DNA of 64,000 nt. Origin: CAVUPF01 sp963743285 (GTDB lineage Bacteria > Actinomycetota > Thermoleophilia > Solirubrobacterales > 70-9). The stretch is from NCBI GenBank assembly GCA_963743285.1, contig CAVUPF010000001.1:950967-1014966 (forward strand). Reading direction: 5' to 3'. The first letter of the stretch is position 1. Each line of letters begins with the position of its first letter. The translations under genes and the position numbers were made by a program. The notes under the pieces are model-generated. The model saw only the letters and a program-made list of their open reading frames with translations, did no database searches and had not been told where the DNA came from. Of the stretch, positions 8,034 through 16,704 are shown piece by piece.

Positions 8034-8201
8034 ACCTCCTCCTTCATCCGAGGACATCAGTCATCCGACCCTACCCGCAGATCGACTCGTGCAGATGCGC
8101 TGTAGCTTCCTGGACGTACTCTCACCCGGAGATGGAACGATGAGGGATTCGAAGAGGTGCGCCGAGCGCGGTCCCGAGGCCTCATGGCGGGCACGCTTGT
8201 G

Positions 8202-9014
8202 ATGAGGCTCGACGGACAGGTTGCGCTCGTCACCGGAGCAGGGCGCGGGATCGGCCGAGCCGTGGCGCTGAAGCTGGCCGGCGAGGGTGCCGCGGTGGTC
8301 GTCAGCGAGCTGGACGAGCGGCCAGGCGCCGAGACCGTTGAGCTGATCGAAGCGGGCGATGGTGCAGCTCACCTCGTTGCCGGTGATGTGACCGACTCCG
8401 ACTTCGGCGAGCGGCTAGTGGAAGCCGTCCTTGAGAGGTTCGGGCGCATCGACATCGTGGTCAACAATGCCGGCGCCATCTGGAACACGACGCTCCTCAA
8501 GGCTACGGACGAGCAGTGGTATTCGATGATGGACCTCCATGCCACTGCCCCGTTTCGGATTCTGCGCGCGGCTGGGCGCTATTTCCGCGAGGCGGCCAAG
8601 AGCGTCGACGGCGATGTCCCGCGCCGGGTCGTGAACATCTCGTCGATCTCCGGACTTTATGGCGCCCCGACCGAGGTGAGTTACTCCGCGGCGAAGGGAG
8701 CGGTGATCGCTGTCACCCGCTCGCTCGCCAAGGAGTGGGGCCGCTACGGCGTCAGAGTCAACTGCGTCGCCTTCGGATTGATCGACACACGTTTGACACA
8801 GGCCGCCGATTCACCGGTGTCGATAGACATAGATGGGCGTGAGATGAAAGTGGGGATCGCCCCGGCCGCTCGCGACATGATCGGCGCAATGACGCCGCTT
8901 GGCAGAGCCGGCACGGTCGAGGAGGCAGCGGGCGCCGTCTACTTGTTCTGTATTCCGGAGTCGGATTACATCACCGGCGAAGTGCTCGTCTGCAGCGGCG
9001 GCCTCCGAATGTGA
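8202..9014 (+). CDS. Short-chain dehydrogenase/reductase
   Basis: A classical SDR of 270 residues with TGAGRGIG for NAD(P) binding near the N-terminus, NNAG near residue 90, the catalytic Ser in NISSISG and YSAAK near 165, and a normal C-terminal VCSGGL strand. The substrate cannot be read from sequence. I place the start at the ATG at 8202, just before the first strand; in-frame starts at 8157 and 8184 are possible. It diverges from the three-gene operon to its left. Confidence 0.85.
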   Translation: MRLDGQVALVTGAGRGIGRAVALKLAGEGAAVVVSELDERPGAETVELIEAGDGAAHLVAGDVTDSDFGERLVEAVLERFGRIDIVVNNAGAIWNTTLLKATDEQWYSMMDLHATAPFRILRAAGRYFREAAKSVDGDVPRRVVNISSISGLYGAPTEVSYSAAKGAVIAVTRSLAKEWGRYGVRVNCVAFGLIDTRLTQAADSPVSIDIDGREMKVGIAPAARDMIGAMTPLGRAGTVEEAAGAVYLFCIPESDYITGEVLVCSGGLRM

Positions 9015-9320
9015 GCCGACCGGCTCTGGCTTCCCGTCTTGCCGTCCCTACGTCTTGATCACGAAGAGCTTGGTCCCGACTGGGAGCGCGGTAGCTTTTC
9101 CGGGGAGATTTCGGACGTCACCCTCCCATACGTTCGCCCGACTTCTCTAGATCAGCAGCGGCGAGTTTGGCCGCTATCAACGCGACTGCAAGGGAAGCCA
9201 GCACCACGAAGCAGGCCATTAAGTTAGAGCCCTCGACGCTCGTTGATCGCTCCATTTGGACATAGACCGGTGCCTCATCGCCTCTCCTTGCAGGTAAGGC
9301 TACCGCGACTTGGTGTGGCT
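9015..9320. other. Intergenic stretch without a convincing gene
   Basis: About 300 bases between the SDR and an IS3 remnant. On the minus strand a short tail ending NLPGKATALPVGTKLFVIKT (stop near 9055) looks like the C-terminus of a lost protein. A 40-codon hydrophobic frame lies near 9118-9250. Neither has support beyond amino-acid composition. Confidence 0.3.
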
Positions 9321-9910
9321 CCATTAGCCGTCCCGGCTTTCACCTCGAAAGGAGGACGTTCCGTCTTCCGGTGAGGAGAACCTCCGCGAATGCCAGCCCC
9401 GAAGAAGTACCCCGACGAGCTCCGCGAGCGATCCGTTCGCCTCGTCTTTGAGTCCGGCCGCCCGATCGCGCACGTAGCGCGAGATCTCGGCATCCACCAC
9501 GAGTCCCTGCGCAGGTGGGTGCGCCAGGCCGAGGCCGACTCCGGCGGGCGGCCTGAGCTGCTCACCAACTCCGAGCGCGAGCGCCTCAAAGCGCTCGAGC
9601 GCGAGGTCAAGGAGCTGCGGCGTGCCAACGAGATATTCAACGCCTCGGTTTTTTTGCCTCCGAGCTCGACCCGCCCCGACCGAGGTGAGCGCGTTCATCG
9701 AGGAGAACCGCGATCGCTTCGGGGTCGAGCCGATCTGTCAGAGCCTGGAGGTGTCTGCCTCCGCCTACTATCAGCGGGCAAAAAGGGCGCCCGCTCGGCC
9801 CGCCAGGCCGAAGACGAGCGCCTGCTCGCCGAGATCCTGCAAGTGGAGCCCTCCCTACCTGAACGACCCGACGACCTGTCTGCGGATCTCTCTCATGCTC
9901 GGAAGGAGAT
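9321..9910 (+). mobile_element. IS3-family element, 5' remnant
   Basis: The block begins near a terminal-repeat-like sequence (AGCCGTCCCGGCTTTCACC at about 9325), carries orfA and about the first 60-70 codons of orfB, and then dissolves into unrelated sequence near 9900. The DDE catalytic core and the right end are missing, so it cannot move by itself. Confidence 0.75.
9390..9910 (+). pseudogene. IS3-family transposase orfA plus truncated orfB
   Basis: OrfA begins MPAPKKYPDELRERSVRLV, has the helix-turn-helix HVARDLGIHHESLRRWVRQ and the leucine-zipper helix ERERLKALEREVKELRRAN. At 9649-9655 a run of seven T marks the usual -1 frameshift site. OrfB continues in another frame with EVSAFIEENRDRFGVEPICQSLEVSASAYY. 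A further shift near 9790 and an abrupt end near 9900 remove the catalytic domain. Confidence 0.8.
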
Positions 9911-10031
9911 CGAGACGGTGAACTCGCCGCAGGCTGACATAACTCTCAGCCGGAGGAGAGGAGCCAGTCGTGTGGGCCCGTCGGTTTCAGGACTTCAAAG
10001 AGCGGTCGAGTGCCGCTGGTCGATCATCGAA

Positions 10032-10277
10032 TCACAATTGCATATGGGGACTCGACCAACCGCTGACGAAGTCCATGACGTCGAGCATCACGTCCTCCTC
10101 GACAGCCCGGCCATTGCCCCGCAACTCGATGCGGAGCGACTCCAGTTGACCCAAGACCTCGCGCCGCGACACCCCGTGCTCCAGCTCGTCGCGGACGAGG
10201 TTGCGCATACGCGTCACCGGCTCTGCGGCATGCAGGGCCTCACGAAAGGCCGCAAGGATGTCCTCGTTGACTGCCAT
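10032..10277 (-). CDS. Small helical protein, candidate antitoxin of the 10335-10709 gene
   Basis: An 81-residue, charged, helical protein (AVNEDILAAFREALHAAEP near the start, EEDVMLDVMDFV near the end). It follows the putative Tse2-like toxin by about 57 bases on the same strand. I do not recognise the family. Size, charge and position suit an antitoxin or immunity partner, but that is inference. A TTG three codons upstream (10286) is an alternative start. Confidence 0.5.
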   Translation of the reverse strand: MAVNEDILAAFREALHAAEPVTRMRNLVRDELEHGVSRREVLGQLESLRIELRGNGRAVEEDVMLDVMDFVSGWSSPHMQL

Positions 10278-10334
10278 CCCTGTCAAATGCTAAAGCCTGG
10301 GCGGGTGCAAATCGAGTCACCCATCCCACAGACC

Positions 10335-10709
10335 TCATTCCGACGGCTCGACCAACCGCCACTTCGAGCGCGTCTCAGCAAGCGCAGCCTGATACTCGTC
10401 GAACGTCATCGGCCGTTCAGGCTCGACGAATCCATGGGTATCGGGCTGATCGGGGTCGGGTCGGTAGAGGAGCCCGTCGCCCAGTTCATCGCTTGAGATT
10501 TCCCAGACCCTGTCAAGACCGGTACCACCCCACTCAGGCGGCTTGCGATGCCTAGGCAGATGCTCGGGCGAACCCGGGCTGACGGACATACCTCCGGACA
10601 CCGGGTGGACGAGGAGGTCTGCGCCAATCTCGATATCGATCACCCGGCGGGCGCCGAGCCGACGCGCAGATTCGCCGACGACCGGCCTTCCGTCGGAGTC
10701 CCGCTGCAT
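10335..10709 (-). CDS. Tse2-like toxin candidate (ADP-ribosyltransferase-type fold)
   Basis: The 124-residue protein contains a run of motifs that I associate with Tse2-type toxin-domain proteins. These are DSDGRPVVGESARRLG, then SGGMSVSPGSPEHLPRH, PPEWGGTGLDRVWEI, RYPD-like LLYRPDPDQPDTHGF and VEPERPMTFDEYQAAL. The frame is open for about 13 codons ahead of the ATG and reads ALFRS directly before it, which fits the family pattern, but no start codon is found there, so the N-terminus may be damaged. It is followed by a small helical gene, as in a toxin-antitoxin pair. The family assignment is from memory of the motif pattern and needs a profile search. Confidence 0.5.
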   Translation of the reverse strand: MQRDSDGRPVVGESARRLGARRVIDIEIGADLLVHPVSGGMSVSPGSPEHLPRHRKPPEWGGTGLDRVWEISSDELGDGLLYRPDPDQPDTHGFVEPERPMTFDEYQAALAETRSKWRLVEPSE

Positions 10710-10900
10710 ACTGCGGAAGAGCGCCTCGCTGCTATTTGCCGTCCGGGCTCACCGACTCCGCAGGCTATCTGTCATCGAGGCAGAAATGCCTGCTCAAAAT
10801 TATGAAATCTATGTGCCTATTGACCAGTAAGTGAAACTAGATTGAACAGGATTATCGTGGACGTATGTGTGCCGACCTTTAAAACGGTCCAAGCAATCCG

Positions 10901-11074
10901 GATGGCCTAGCCGCGCTCGCCACCATCGCCGCCACCGTGACCAACGCTCATCACGGCTCGCTCGTCAGCGACTACAAAGCAGCATTTCTCGCGTCGATCG
11001 GGCTTTCCGTCCTAGCCGTCCTCAACGTCGCCATCCACATGAGAACTCGTGCCGCGCCCAAGGGAACCGCATGA
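10901..11074 (+). pseudogene. C-terminal tail of an MFS-type transporter
   Basis: The frame reads GLAALATIAATVTNAHHG, then a hydrophobic segment AAFLASIGLSVLAVLNVAI and a basic end. This is the last membrane helix typical of drug-resistance MFS permeases (DHA2 type). Nothing upstream of about 10,900 continues the transporter, so this is a remnant. Its TGA overlaps the ATG of the next gene (ATGA), which suggests the two were once an exporter/siderophore-interacting protein operon. Confidence 0.6.
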
Positions 11075-11853
11075 ATCGCCCCCGACTGAATCGTCCGCTC
11101 CGGAACCCCACCGTCGTTGAGACGGCTCAGCTAACGCCGCACATGGTCCGCATCATCGTGGAGGGGCCAGAGCTTGAGGGTTTCGTCGTTGGGGAGTTCA
11201 CCGACCATTACGTCAAGTGCCGATTCGGCGAGAGCACTCGCACATACACCGTCCGCGACTGGGACGCTGACCGGTTGCGGCTGACGCTCGATTTCGTCGT
11301 TCACGGCGAGGCGGGCATCGCGGGACCTTGGGCGGCCACCGCCCGTTCCGGCGACACGCTCACGCTCACCGGCCCCGGCGGCGGATACGCCCCGTCACCG
11401 GACGTCGACTGGCACCTGATGGTCGGCGACGAGGCCGTCATCCCGGCCATCGCCGTCTCGCTCGACCGGATCAACCCCGGAGTGCCAGTCTTTGTCATCA
11501 TCGAGGTCGGCGGTCCCGAGGACGAGCAGCCGCTCCGCTCGTCCGGCAATCTGCGCCCGCAGTGGCTCCACCGTACCCTCGGCCCTGGCGAGGATCCCGA
11601 TCTACAGTTGCAGGCCGTCCGCGCGCTCGATCTTCCCGAGGGTCGTGGTCAAGCGTTCGTCCACGGCGAGGCCGAGGCCGTCCTGCGCGTCCGCCGCCAC
11701 CTCCTCCAAGAGCGCGGTATCCACCGAGACGACCTATCAGCGACCGGATACTGGAAGCTGAGGCGCACCGACGAGCAGTGGCGCGCGGAGAAGCGCGACT
11801 GGATCACCCAGGCCGAAGCCGACAGTCATCGTCCGCGCAACCAGTCTGGGTGA
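11071..11853 (+). CDS. Siderophore-interacting protein (FAD-dependent ferric-siderophore reductase)
   Basis: The 260-residue protein has the ferredoxin-reductase-like fold of the SIP family. RTYTVRDWD is the flavin-binding RxYT motif (about residue 55). HGEAGIAGPWA follows, then GDEAVIPAIAVSLDRI in the NAD(P)-binding half and a C-terminal HGEAEAVLRVRRHL, all family signatures. These enzymes release iron from imported siderophores in the cytoplasm using FAD and NAD(P)H. No siderophore uptake system lies nearby, only the tail of a transporter overlapping its start. Confidence 0.88.
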   Translation: MNRPRLNRPLRNPTVVETAQLTPHMVRIIVEGPELEGFVVGEFTDHYVKCRFGESTRTYTVRDWDADRLRLTLDFVVHGEAGIAGPWAATARSGDTLTLTGPGGGYAPSPDVDWHLMVGDEAVIPAIAVSLDRINPGVPVFVIIEVGGPEDEQPLRSSGNLRPQWLHRTLGPGEDPDLQLQAVRALDLPEGRGQAFVHGEAEAVLRVRRHLLQERGIHRDDLSATGYWKLRRTDEQWRAEKRDWITQAEADSHRPRNQSG

Positions 11854-11857
11854 CGGT

Positions 11858-11995
11858 GTGAGCTTGGTGGACTATTGGCCCGCTCAAGAGCTGTTTCGGA
11901 TCTCGACCGGCATTGAGCACCCCGACGACCTTGCCGACGACCTAGAGCGGGCACTCAACGCTGGCTTCTGGTTGGATCTTTCTGCGGCAGACTAA
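11858..11995 (+). pseudogene. C-terminal remnant of a Cys/Met-metabolism PLP enzyme
   Basis: The 45-codon fragment reads LFRISTGIEHPDDLADDLER before ending. This is the characteristic C-terminal helix region of cystathionine gamma-synthase/O-acetylhomoserine sulfhydrylase-type enzymes. The PLP-binding domain is absent. It follows the siderophore gene directly, so the join is probably a deletion scar. Confidence 0.6.
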
Positions 11996-12275
11996 GTAAC
12001 GGATCAATGCGCAGCCGCCGGACTACGGGGCACGCTCAGATCCTCGAGCCGCTGACCCGTAGCCTCGCCAAAACAGAGCTACCGTCGTGAACTGGCTTCG
12101 GCCCTGCTCCTCGCCAAAAGCAGCCACGTCGTCCGCCGAGGCAAGACGCATGCTTGGGACGACAAGCAGCGCTCTCTCGCGGCACCGAACTGGCACCGCT
12201 GGCCGCCAAGAGCGAGCGTGTCCGTCTGCCGCATACGTCGCCGAACTTCCGTGCCAGAGCACTTAGCTTCCGATC
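11996..12275. other. Non-coding stretch between remnant and HTH gene
   Basis: About 280 bases. No reading frame has family resemblance. I looked for a HigB/RelE-type toxin ahead of the HTH gene and did not find one; it may have been lost. Confidence 0.3.
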
Positions 12276-12641
12276 ATGCCCAAGCCGCTCGACCCCAGCT
12301 ACTACGCTAGGCGCCGCCGGGATTGGCTCGCGGACGAGGAGACCCGCGCAGAGTACGAGCGGGCACGGCTCGAGATCGAGCAGATCGACGCCGTCATCAG
12401 CTCGCTGGATCAGCTATGCGTGGATGCGGGTATGTCCAAGGCCGAGCTCGCGCGGCGCGCGGGACGAAACCCGGCTAGCATCCAGCGCCTGTTCACGGCC
12501 GAGCAGGCGCGTCCGGAGCTGCCGCTTATCGTCTCGATAGCCGATGCCTTGGACGCAAGCGTCGAGATCACTCCCCGCCCGCGGAGGTCGACGCCGCGGG
12601 GGTCCGCGATGGACCCATTTGCGAGCGTCGGATCGCCGTAG
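12276..12641 (+). CDS. HigA-like XRE antitoxin, orphan
   Basis: The 121-residue protein has an N-terminal YxxRRRxW-type helix region and an XRE helix-turn-helix (residues about 50-100: AGMSKAELARRAGRNPASIQRLF). A DALDASVEITP segment typical of HigA-type antitoxins follows. Such proteins normally follow a HigB/RelE toxin gene, but none is recognisable upstream, so it is probably an orphan repressor or the survivor of a decayed pair. The region to its left is full of gene remnants. Confidence 0.7.
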   Translation: MPKPLDPSYYARRRRDWLADEETRAEYERARLEIEQIDAVISSLDQLCVDAGMSKAELARRAGRNPASIQRLFTAEQARPELPLIVSIADALDASVEITPRPRRSTPRGSAMDPFASVGSP

Positions 12642-12904
12642 GGCAAAACGCAGCTGGCCTGGCTAGGCGGCTTTCAAGCTGTGACTTTGTGGAATAACGT
12701 GCCCGGGCTCGTGTGCGGCGATTACTGCTGCCTGCGTGCACTCGCCCAGCCCGAGCTTTGCCGAGCACATGACTGAATCGCGAGCCGAGAAGAGACGCAC
12801 CGCCACCGTGGAGCGTTGTACTCTGGGGTTCCCGGCGCCAAATCGGCCGGACCGCGCACAACCAACCCACCAACCCCTTCGGACCTTGTTGAGGCGTCTG
12901 ACAC

Positions 12905-13819
12905 GTGAGCTCTGAAAACCGTCGGCTTAGCTCTTCAGCACGCTCCCGCGGCGGGCATCTGCGGGCGCGCGGCCAGCTGCCTGTGATCGGGCGCATCTTT
13001 CCTGCGCCCCTAGTCGCAAAGGTCCCGGAGATCATCTTTCTCTTCTGGGTAGTGAAGATCCTCACCACAGCCGGCGGGGAGGCCACCTCTGATTACCTGA
13101 AGACGTACGGGAACTTCGGGGGTGGCGGGACTGAGGTCGCGTTGTTCGTGATCGCGCTCGTGCTGCAGTTCGCGACCCGCCGGTACCGAGCCTTCGCGTA
13201 CTGGTTCTTGGCCTTCGCGATCGCGATCGCCGGTACAGGCTTCGCTGATTTTCTGCATCTCGACGTCCACATCCCTTACGCGGGGACCACGATCTTGTGG
13301 GCGGTCATACTGGCGGCCGTGTTCTGGACCTGGCAGCGCAGCGAGGGAACGCTGTCGATCCACAGTGTCACCACGCAGCGACGGGAGGCGTTCTACTGGG
13401 CTACCGTGTTCGCGACCTTCGCGCTCGGCACTGCGCTCGGAGACTTCACGGCGGTCTCGCTCGGCATGGGCTACCTGGCCTCCGGAATCTTATTCTTCGT
13501 GCTCATCTTGATCCCGGCGCTGGCCTGGTGGCGCTTCGGTCTGAACAGCATCGCGGCGTTCTGGATGGCCTACGTTTTGACGCGGCCGCTCGGAGCATCG
13601 TTTGCCGACTACATCAGCAAGCCACACAGCATCAGCGGCTTAGGCTTCGGCGACGGGCCGACCGCACTGGTGTTCGCTGTCGCTGTCGTTGTTCTGGTTT
13701 CCTACCTGGCGATCGCTCGGCCTGACATCCGACGGTCGCCCGCTGAGAATGAGCGCTTGGCGAGTCAGACGCCCGAGTCCCAGCACCTGATGGGGGCGCC
13801 CAGACTAGAGGTCGACTAG
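12905..13819 (+). CDS. DUF347 (COG4705) integral membrane protein
   Basis: The 304-residue protein is built from repeated membrane units. The first begins KVPEIIFLFWVVKILTTAGG and is followed by further copies with the aromatic/TxxGD pattern (ALGTALGDFTAVSLGMG, ARPLG-like RPLGASFADY). The fourfold repeat is typical of DUF347 proteins, which are uncharacterised and sometimes linked to metal or manganese response. Eight or more membrane helices are expected. A GTG start at 12905 leaves a 45-residue basic N-terminus. A truncated paralogue lies at 16705-17037. Confidence 0.8.
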   Translation: MSSENRRLSSSARSRGGHLRARGQLPVIGRIFPAPLVAKVPEIIFLFWVVKILTTAGGEATSDYLKTYGNFGGGGTEVALFVIALVLQFATRRYRAFAYWFLAFAIAIAGTGFADFLHLDVHIPYAGTTILWAVILAAVFWTWQRSEGTLSIHSVTTQRREAFYWATVFATFALGTALGDFTAVSLGMGYLASGILFFVLILIPALAWWRFGLNSIAAFWMAYVLTRPLGASFADYISKPHSISGLGFGDGPTALVFAVAVVVLVSYLAIARPDIRRSPAENERLASQTPESQHLMGAPRLEVD

Positions 13820-14132
13820 CTCCCCGCCGAGCTCGGACGTCGCTGCATCGGCCCGCTGAGCGCCCGAAGCGACTCGGCGGTGGGCACCAGAGCGTCGAGC
13901 AGGGCTAAGAGATGGCGCTCGAGGCTGGTGGAGCCGGCCTTCCCTTCGCTCCTGAGCAGGCCGAGCGCCCGTCCGCTGGTGCCGGGCCTCGGCCCAACTT
14001 CCCGAAGCGATGTGCTGGCCGTCGGCGTGGGCGGCAGTCGGCGCCACACCGAAGCGTTGTGGGCTCATTTATCTCCCTTCCAATCCCCAGGAGTAATCTG
14101 ACCCGAGGGCAGCTATCCCGGAGGAGGGGCCT
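13820..14132. other. Intergenic stretch; possible minus-strand remnant
   Basis: About 310 bases between the DUF347 gene and the hydrolase. On the minus strand a frame reads LRSEGKAGSTSLERHLLALL near 13,900, protein-like but without recognisable ends. A clear Shine-Dalgarno sequence GGAGGAGG ends about 8 bases before the hydrolase ATG at 14133. Confidence 0.3.
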
Positions 14133-15074
14133 ATGCAGCGCAGTGATGTCACCTTCCAGTCGGCAGGCACGCGCTGCGCGGCGTGGCTCTATCGGCCGGA
14201 CCAAAGCGGTGGCGGACCGACGCCGTGCGTGGTCTTAGGGCACGGCTTCTCGGCAGTACGCGACCAGCGCCTCGACGCCTACGCCGAGCGCTTCGCCGAG
14301 GCCGGGCTCGCCGCCGCTGTCTTCGATTACCGCTACTTCGGCGATAGCGATGGTGAGCCGCGCCAACTGCTTGACATCCGTGCTCAGCTCGAGGACTGGC
14401 GAGCGGCCATTGCCTATGCCCGCGCGCTTGAGGGCGTAGATCCGGCGCGGATCGCGATCTGGGGAAGCTCCTTCGGCGGCGGTCACGTTATGACTCTCGC
14501 TGCCCGCGACCCCTCGCTCGCGGCAGCAGTCTCCCAAGTTGCCTTCGCCGACGGCCTGATCACCCTCCCCTCGCTTGGCATCGGCCATGTGCTGCGAATC
14601 ACCGGTGAAGGGCTGCGCGACCAACTTGCCGCGCTCCGGGGTCGGCCGCCGCACATGATCGCTGCGGCCGGCCCGCCGGAGTCAAACAGTGCGATGAACA
14701 CCCCGAGCTCCGGGCCTGGAATGCAGGCGATCACGACGCCGGGCTCGACCTGGCGCAACGAGGTCGCGGCGCGCATCGCATTGCACGTCGGTACCTACCG
14801 CCCCGCCCGCCAGGCGGGGAAGATCCGCTGCCCGATCCTCTTCTGCGTCGCTGACGACGATGACCTGACGGCGCCGGGACTCGTGCTCAAGGCCGCCAAA
14901 AAGGCGCCTCGCGCGGAGGTCAAGCGCTACCCGATCGGTCATTTCGACATCTACGTCGACGGGTGGTTCGAGCGTGCGGTCACAGATCAAACCGACTTCC
15001 TCAAGCGCCATCTGCTCGGCGGAGACGCGCCATCAAAACCAGCGGCAGCGCCGACGCAGACGCAGCTCGCCTGA
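14133..15074 (+). CDS. Alpha/beta hydrolase (dienelactone-hydrolase-like/acetyl xylan esterase-like)
   Basis: The 313-residue cytoplasmic hydrolase has a GHGFSAVRDQRLDAYAERF oxyanion region, the nucleophile elbow WGSSFGGGH (Ser about residue 112), an Asp in the CVADDDDLTAP strand and a catalytic His in YPIGHFDIY. All triad residues are present. The substrate is unknown. A strong RBS precedes the ATG. The next gene begins 5 bases after the stop and also carries a hydrolase domain, suggesting a joint transcript. Confidence 0.8.
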   Translation: MQRSDVTFQSAGTRCAAWLYRPDQSGGGPTPCVVLGHGFSAVRDQRLDAYAERFAEAGLAAAVFDYRYFGDSDGEPRQLLDIRAQLEDWRAAIAYARALEGVDPARIAIWGSSFGGGHVMTLAARDPSLAAAVSQVAFADGLITLPSLGIGHVLRITGEGLRDQLAALRGRPPHMIAAAGPPESNSAMNTPSSGPGMQAITTPGSTWRNEVAARIALHVGTYRPARQAGKIRCPILFCVADDDDLTAPGLVLKAAKKAPRAEVKRYPIGHFDIYVDGWFERAVTDQTDFLKRHLLGGDAPSKPAAAPTQTQLA

Positions 15075-15079
15075 TCCAG

Positions 15080-16459
15080 ATGTCGCCCCCAGAGATCGCC
15101 AACGGCGGATCTGATCGGCGCCTGATGGTGCCCACGACCCGTTACGCCCGTAGTGGCGAGGCGACCATCGCCTACCAGGTCGCGGGAGACGGGGGCCCCG
15201 ATCTGCTGTTCATGGCCGGCTGGATCTCCCAGGTCGAGCAGCTCTGGGAGTCGCCCGCAGTGCGTCGTCTGCTGGAGCGCCTCGCCGGGTTCAGCCGCCT
15301 GATCTTGTTCGACCGCCGCGGCAGCGGACTGTCCGACAGCGTCGGCGAGCCCTACACCCTCGAGCAGGAGGCGCGCGACGCGCTCGCGGTACTTGACGCC
15401 GCAGGCAGCGAGCGGGCGGCGCTATTCACCTACGGCCTGGGCGGACCGGTCGGTGCCCTGCTTGCCGCCGATCGCCCGGAGCGGGTCGGCGCGCTGATCA
15501 TGTATGCGTCTATCGCACGCACCTCCTGGGCGCCGGACTACGACTGGGCGATGAGCGTCGAGGATCGCGCCCAGTGGACTGAGCGCACGGTTGCCGCCTG
15601 GGGGGAGACCGACGGCCCCGTTTTGCCGGTGTTGGCGCCTTCGATGGCCGATGACCCAGCGCTCGCAGCGTGGTTCGCGCGTCTGCAGCGCCTGGCGGCG
15701 AGCCCGAGCAAGGCCCGCGCCCTCTTGGCCGCATCGGCTGACCTCGACGTGCGCGAGAAGCTGCCACGCATCCGCGTCCCAACTCTGGTCATGCACCGTT
15801 CGAAGGACAGCGCCTGGGACCCACGCCACTCGCGCTACCTGGCTGAGCACATTCCAGGGGCCCGCTACATCGAGCTGGATGGAGTCGACTCCTTCCCCTT
15901 TGTCGGCGATAGCGATGTGATCATCGAAGAGGTCGAGGAGTTCCTCACCGGTGGACGGGGGGGAGGAGAGCTGGCGCGGGCGCTGCTCACGGTGATGTTC
16001 ACCGACATCGTCGACGCGACGGCGCGCGCGGCCGAGCTCGGCGACGGCCGCTGGCGCGACCTGCTCGCACGTCACGACGAGGAGGTGCGCAGGGAGCTGC
16101 GCCGCTTCGAAGGTCGCGAGGTAAAGACTGTTGGCGATGGCTTTCTGGTGACCTTCGCGGGTCCACCGTCGAGGGCGCTGCGCTGCGCCCTGGCGATCAC
16201 CGACACGGCGCGCGAGCTCGGGGTCGAGGTACGCATTGGCATGCACACCGGCGAGTGCGAGCTGATCGGCGACGACGTTGGTGGGATGGCCGTCCACATC
16301 GCCTCGCGCGTGAACGGGCTGGCGGGCGCCAGCGAGGTGCTCGTCTCAGGGACGGTATTCGGGACGGTCGTGGGCGGCCCGTTCAGATTTGATGATCGGG
16401 GCTTTCACGAGCTCAAAGGTGTGCCCGGCCGTTGGCCACTGTTTGCGCTCGGCGGCTGA
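15080..16459 (+). CDS. Alpha/beta hydrolase fused to class III nucleotide cyclase
   Basis: The N-terminal half (residues 1-290) is an alpha/beta hydrolase fold. The nucleophile elbow reads FTYGLGGPVGA, with Gly-Leu-Gly in place of the Gly-X-Ser-X-Gly serine, so it is probably a non-catalytic sensor. The C-terminal half (about 300-459) is a class III adenylate/guanylate cyclase domain. It has metal-binding Asp residues in FTDIVDAT and VGDGFLVTF, IGMHTGECEL, and the HIASRVNGLA transition-state region. Such fusions are frequent in mycobacteria and Thermoleophilia. The product is probably cAMP. ATG at 15080; an in-frame ATG at 15125 is also possible. Confidence 0.85.
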   Translation: MSPPEIANGGSDRRLMVPTTRYARSGEATIAYQVAGDGGPDLLFMAGWISQVEQLWESPAVRRLLERLAGFSRLILFDRRGSGLSDSVGEPYTLEQEARDALAVLDAAGSERAALFTYGLGGPVGALLAADRPERVGALIMYASIARTSWAPDYDWAMSVEDRAQWTERTVAAWGETDGPVLPVLAPSMADDPALAAWFARLQRLAASPSKARALLAASADLDVREKLPRIRVPTLVMHRSKDSAWDPRHSRYLAEHIPGARYIELDGVDSFPFVGDSDVIIEEVEEFLTGGRGGGELARALLTVMFTDIVDATARAAELGDGRWRDLLARHDEEVRRELRRFEGREVKTVGDGFLVTFAGPPSRALRCALAITDTARELGVEVRIGMHTGECELIGDDVGGMAVHIASRVNGLAGASEVLVSGTVFGTVVGGPFRFDDRGFHELKGVPGRWPLFALGG

Positions 16460-16704
16460 AGCTCAGAACCACGATGGCGGTGCGGTCCGGAGGGCTCGCG
16501 GGACGCGACAACCTCTACGAGATCACTTGGGTGGTTGGCGCTGTGACCCGGCGCAGTATGCCGCCCGGCATGCGTTGACACCCGACGCGACGGCTTTGGG
16601 CACTCGCCGTTCCTACCGAGCGGGAGCGTCGGATGAGTCAGTGAGGTGCTTGGCTTGTGGTTGGCAGACTGGTCTCAAGCCGACGGTCGACCGGTTTGAC
16701 CTTG

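Noticed and set aside
9118..9324. A 68-codon minus-strand frame with one hydrophobic segment upstream of the IS3 remnant
   Set aside because: Only a membrane-like stretch supports it; no RBS, family or neighbour argues for a gene.
13805..14068. Minus-strand frames between the DUF347 gene and the hydrolase
   Set aside because: One stretch looks protein-like but no start, RBS or family is visible; mentioned only as a possible remnant.
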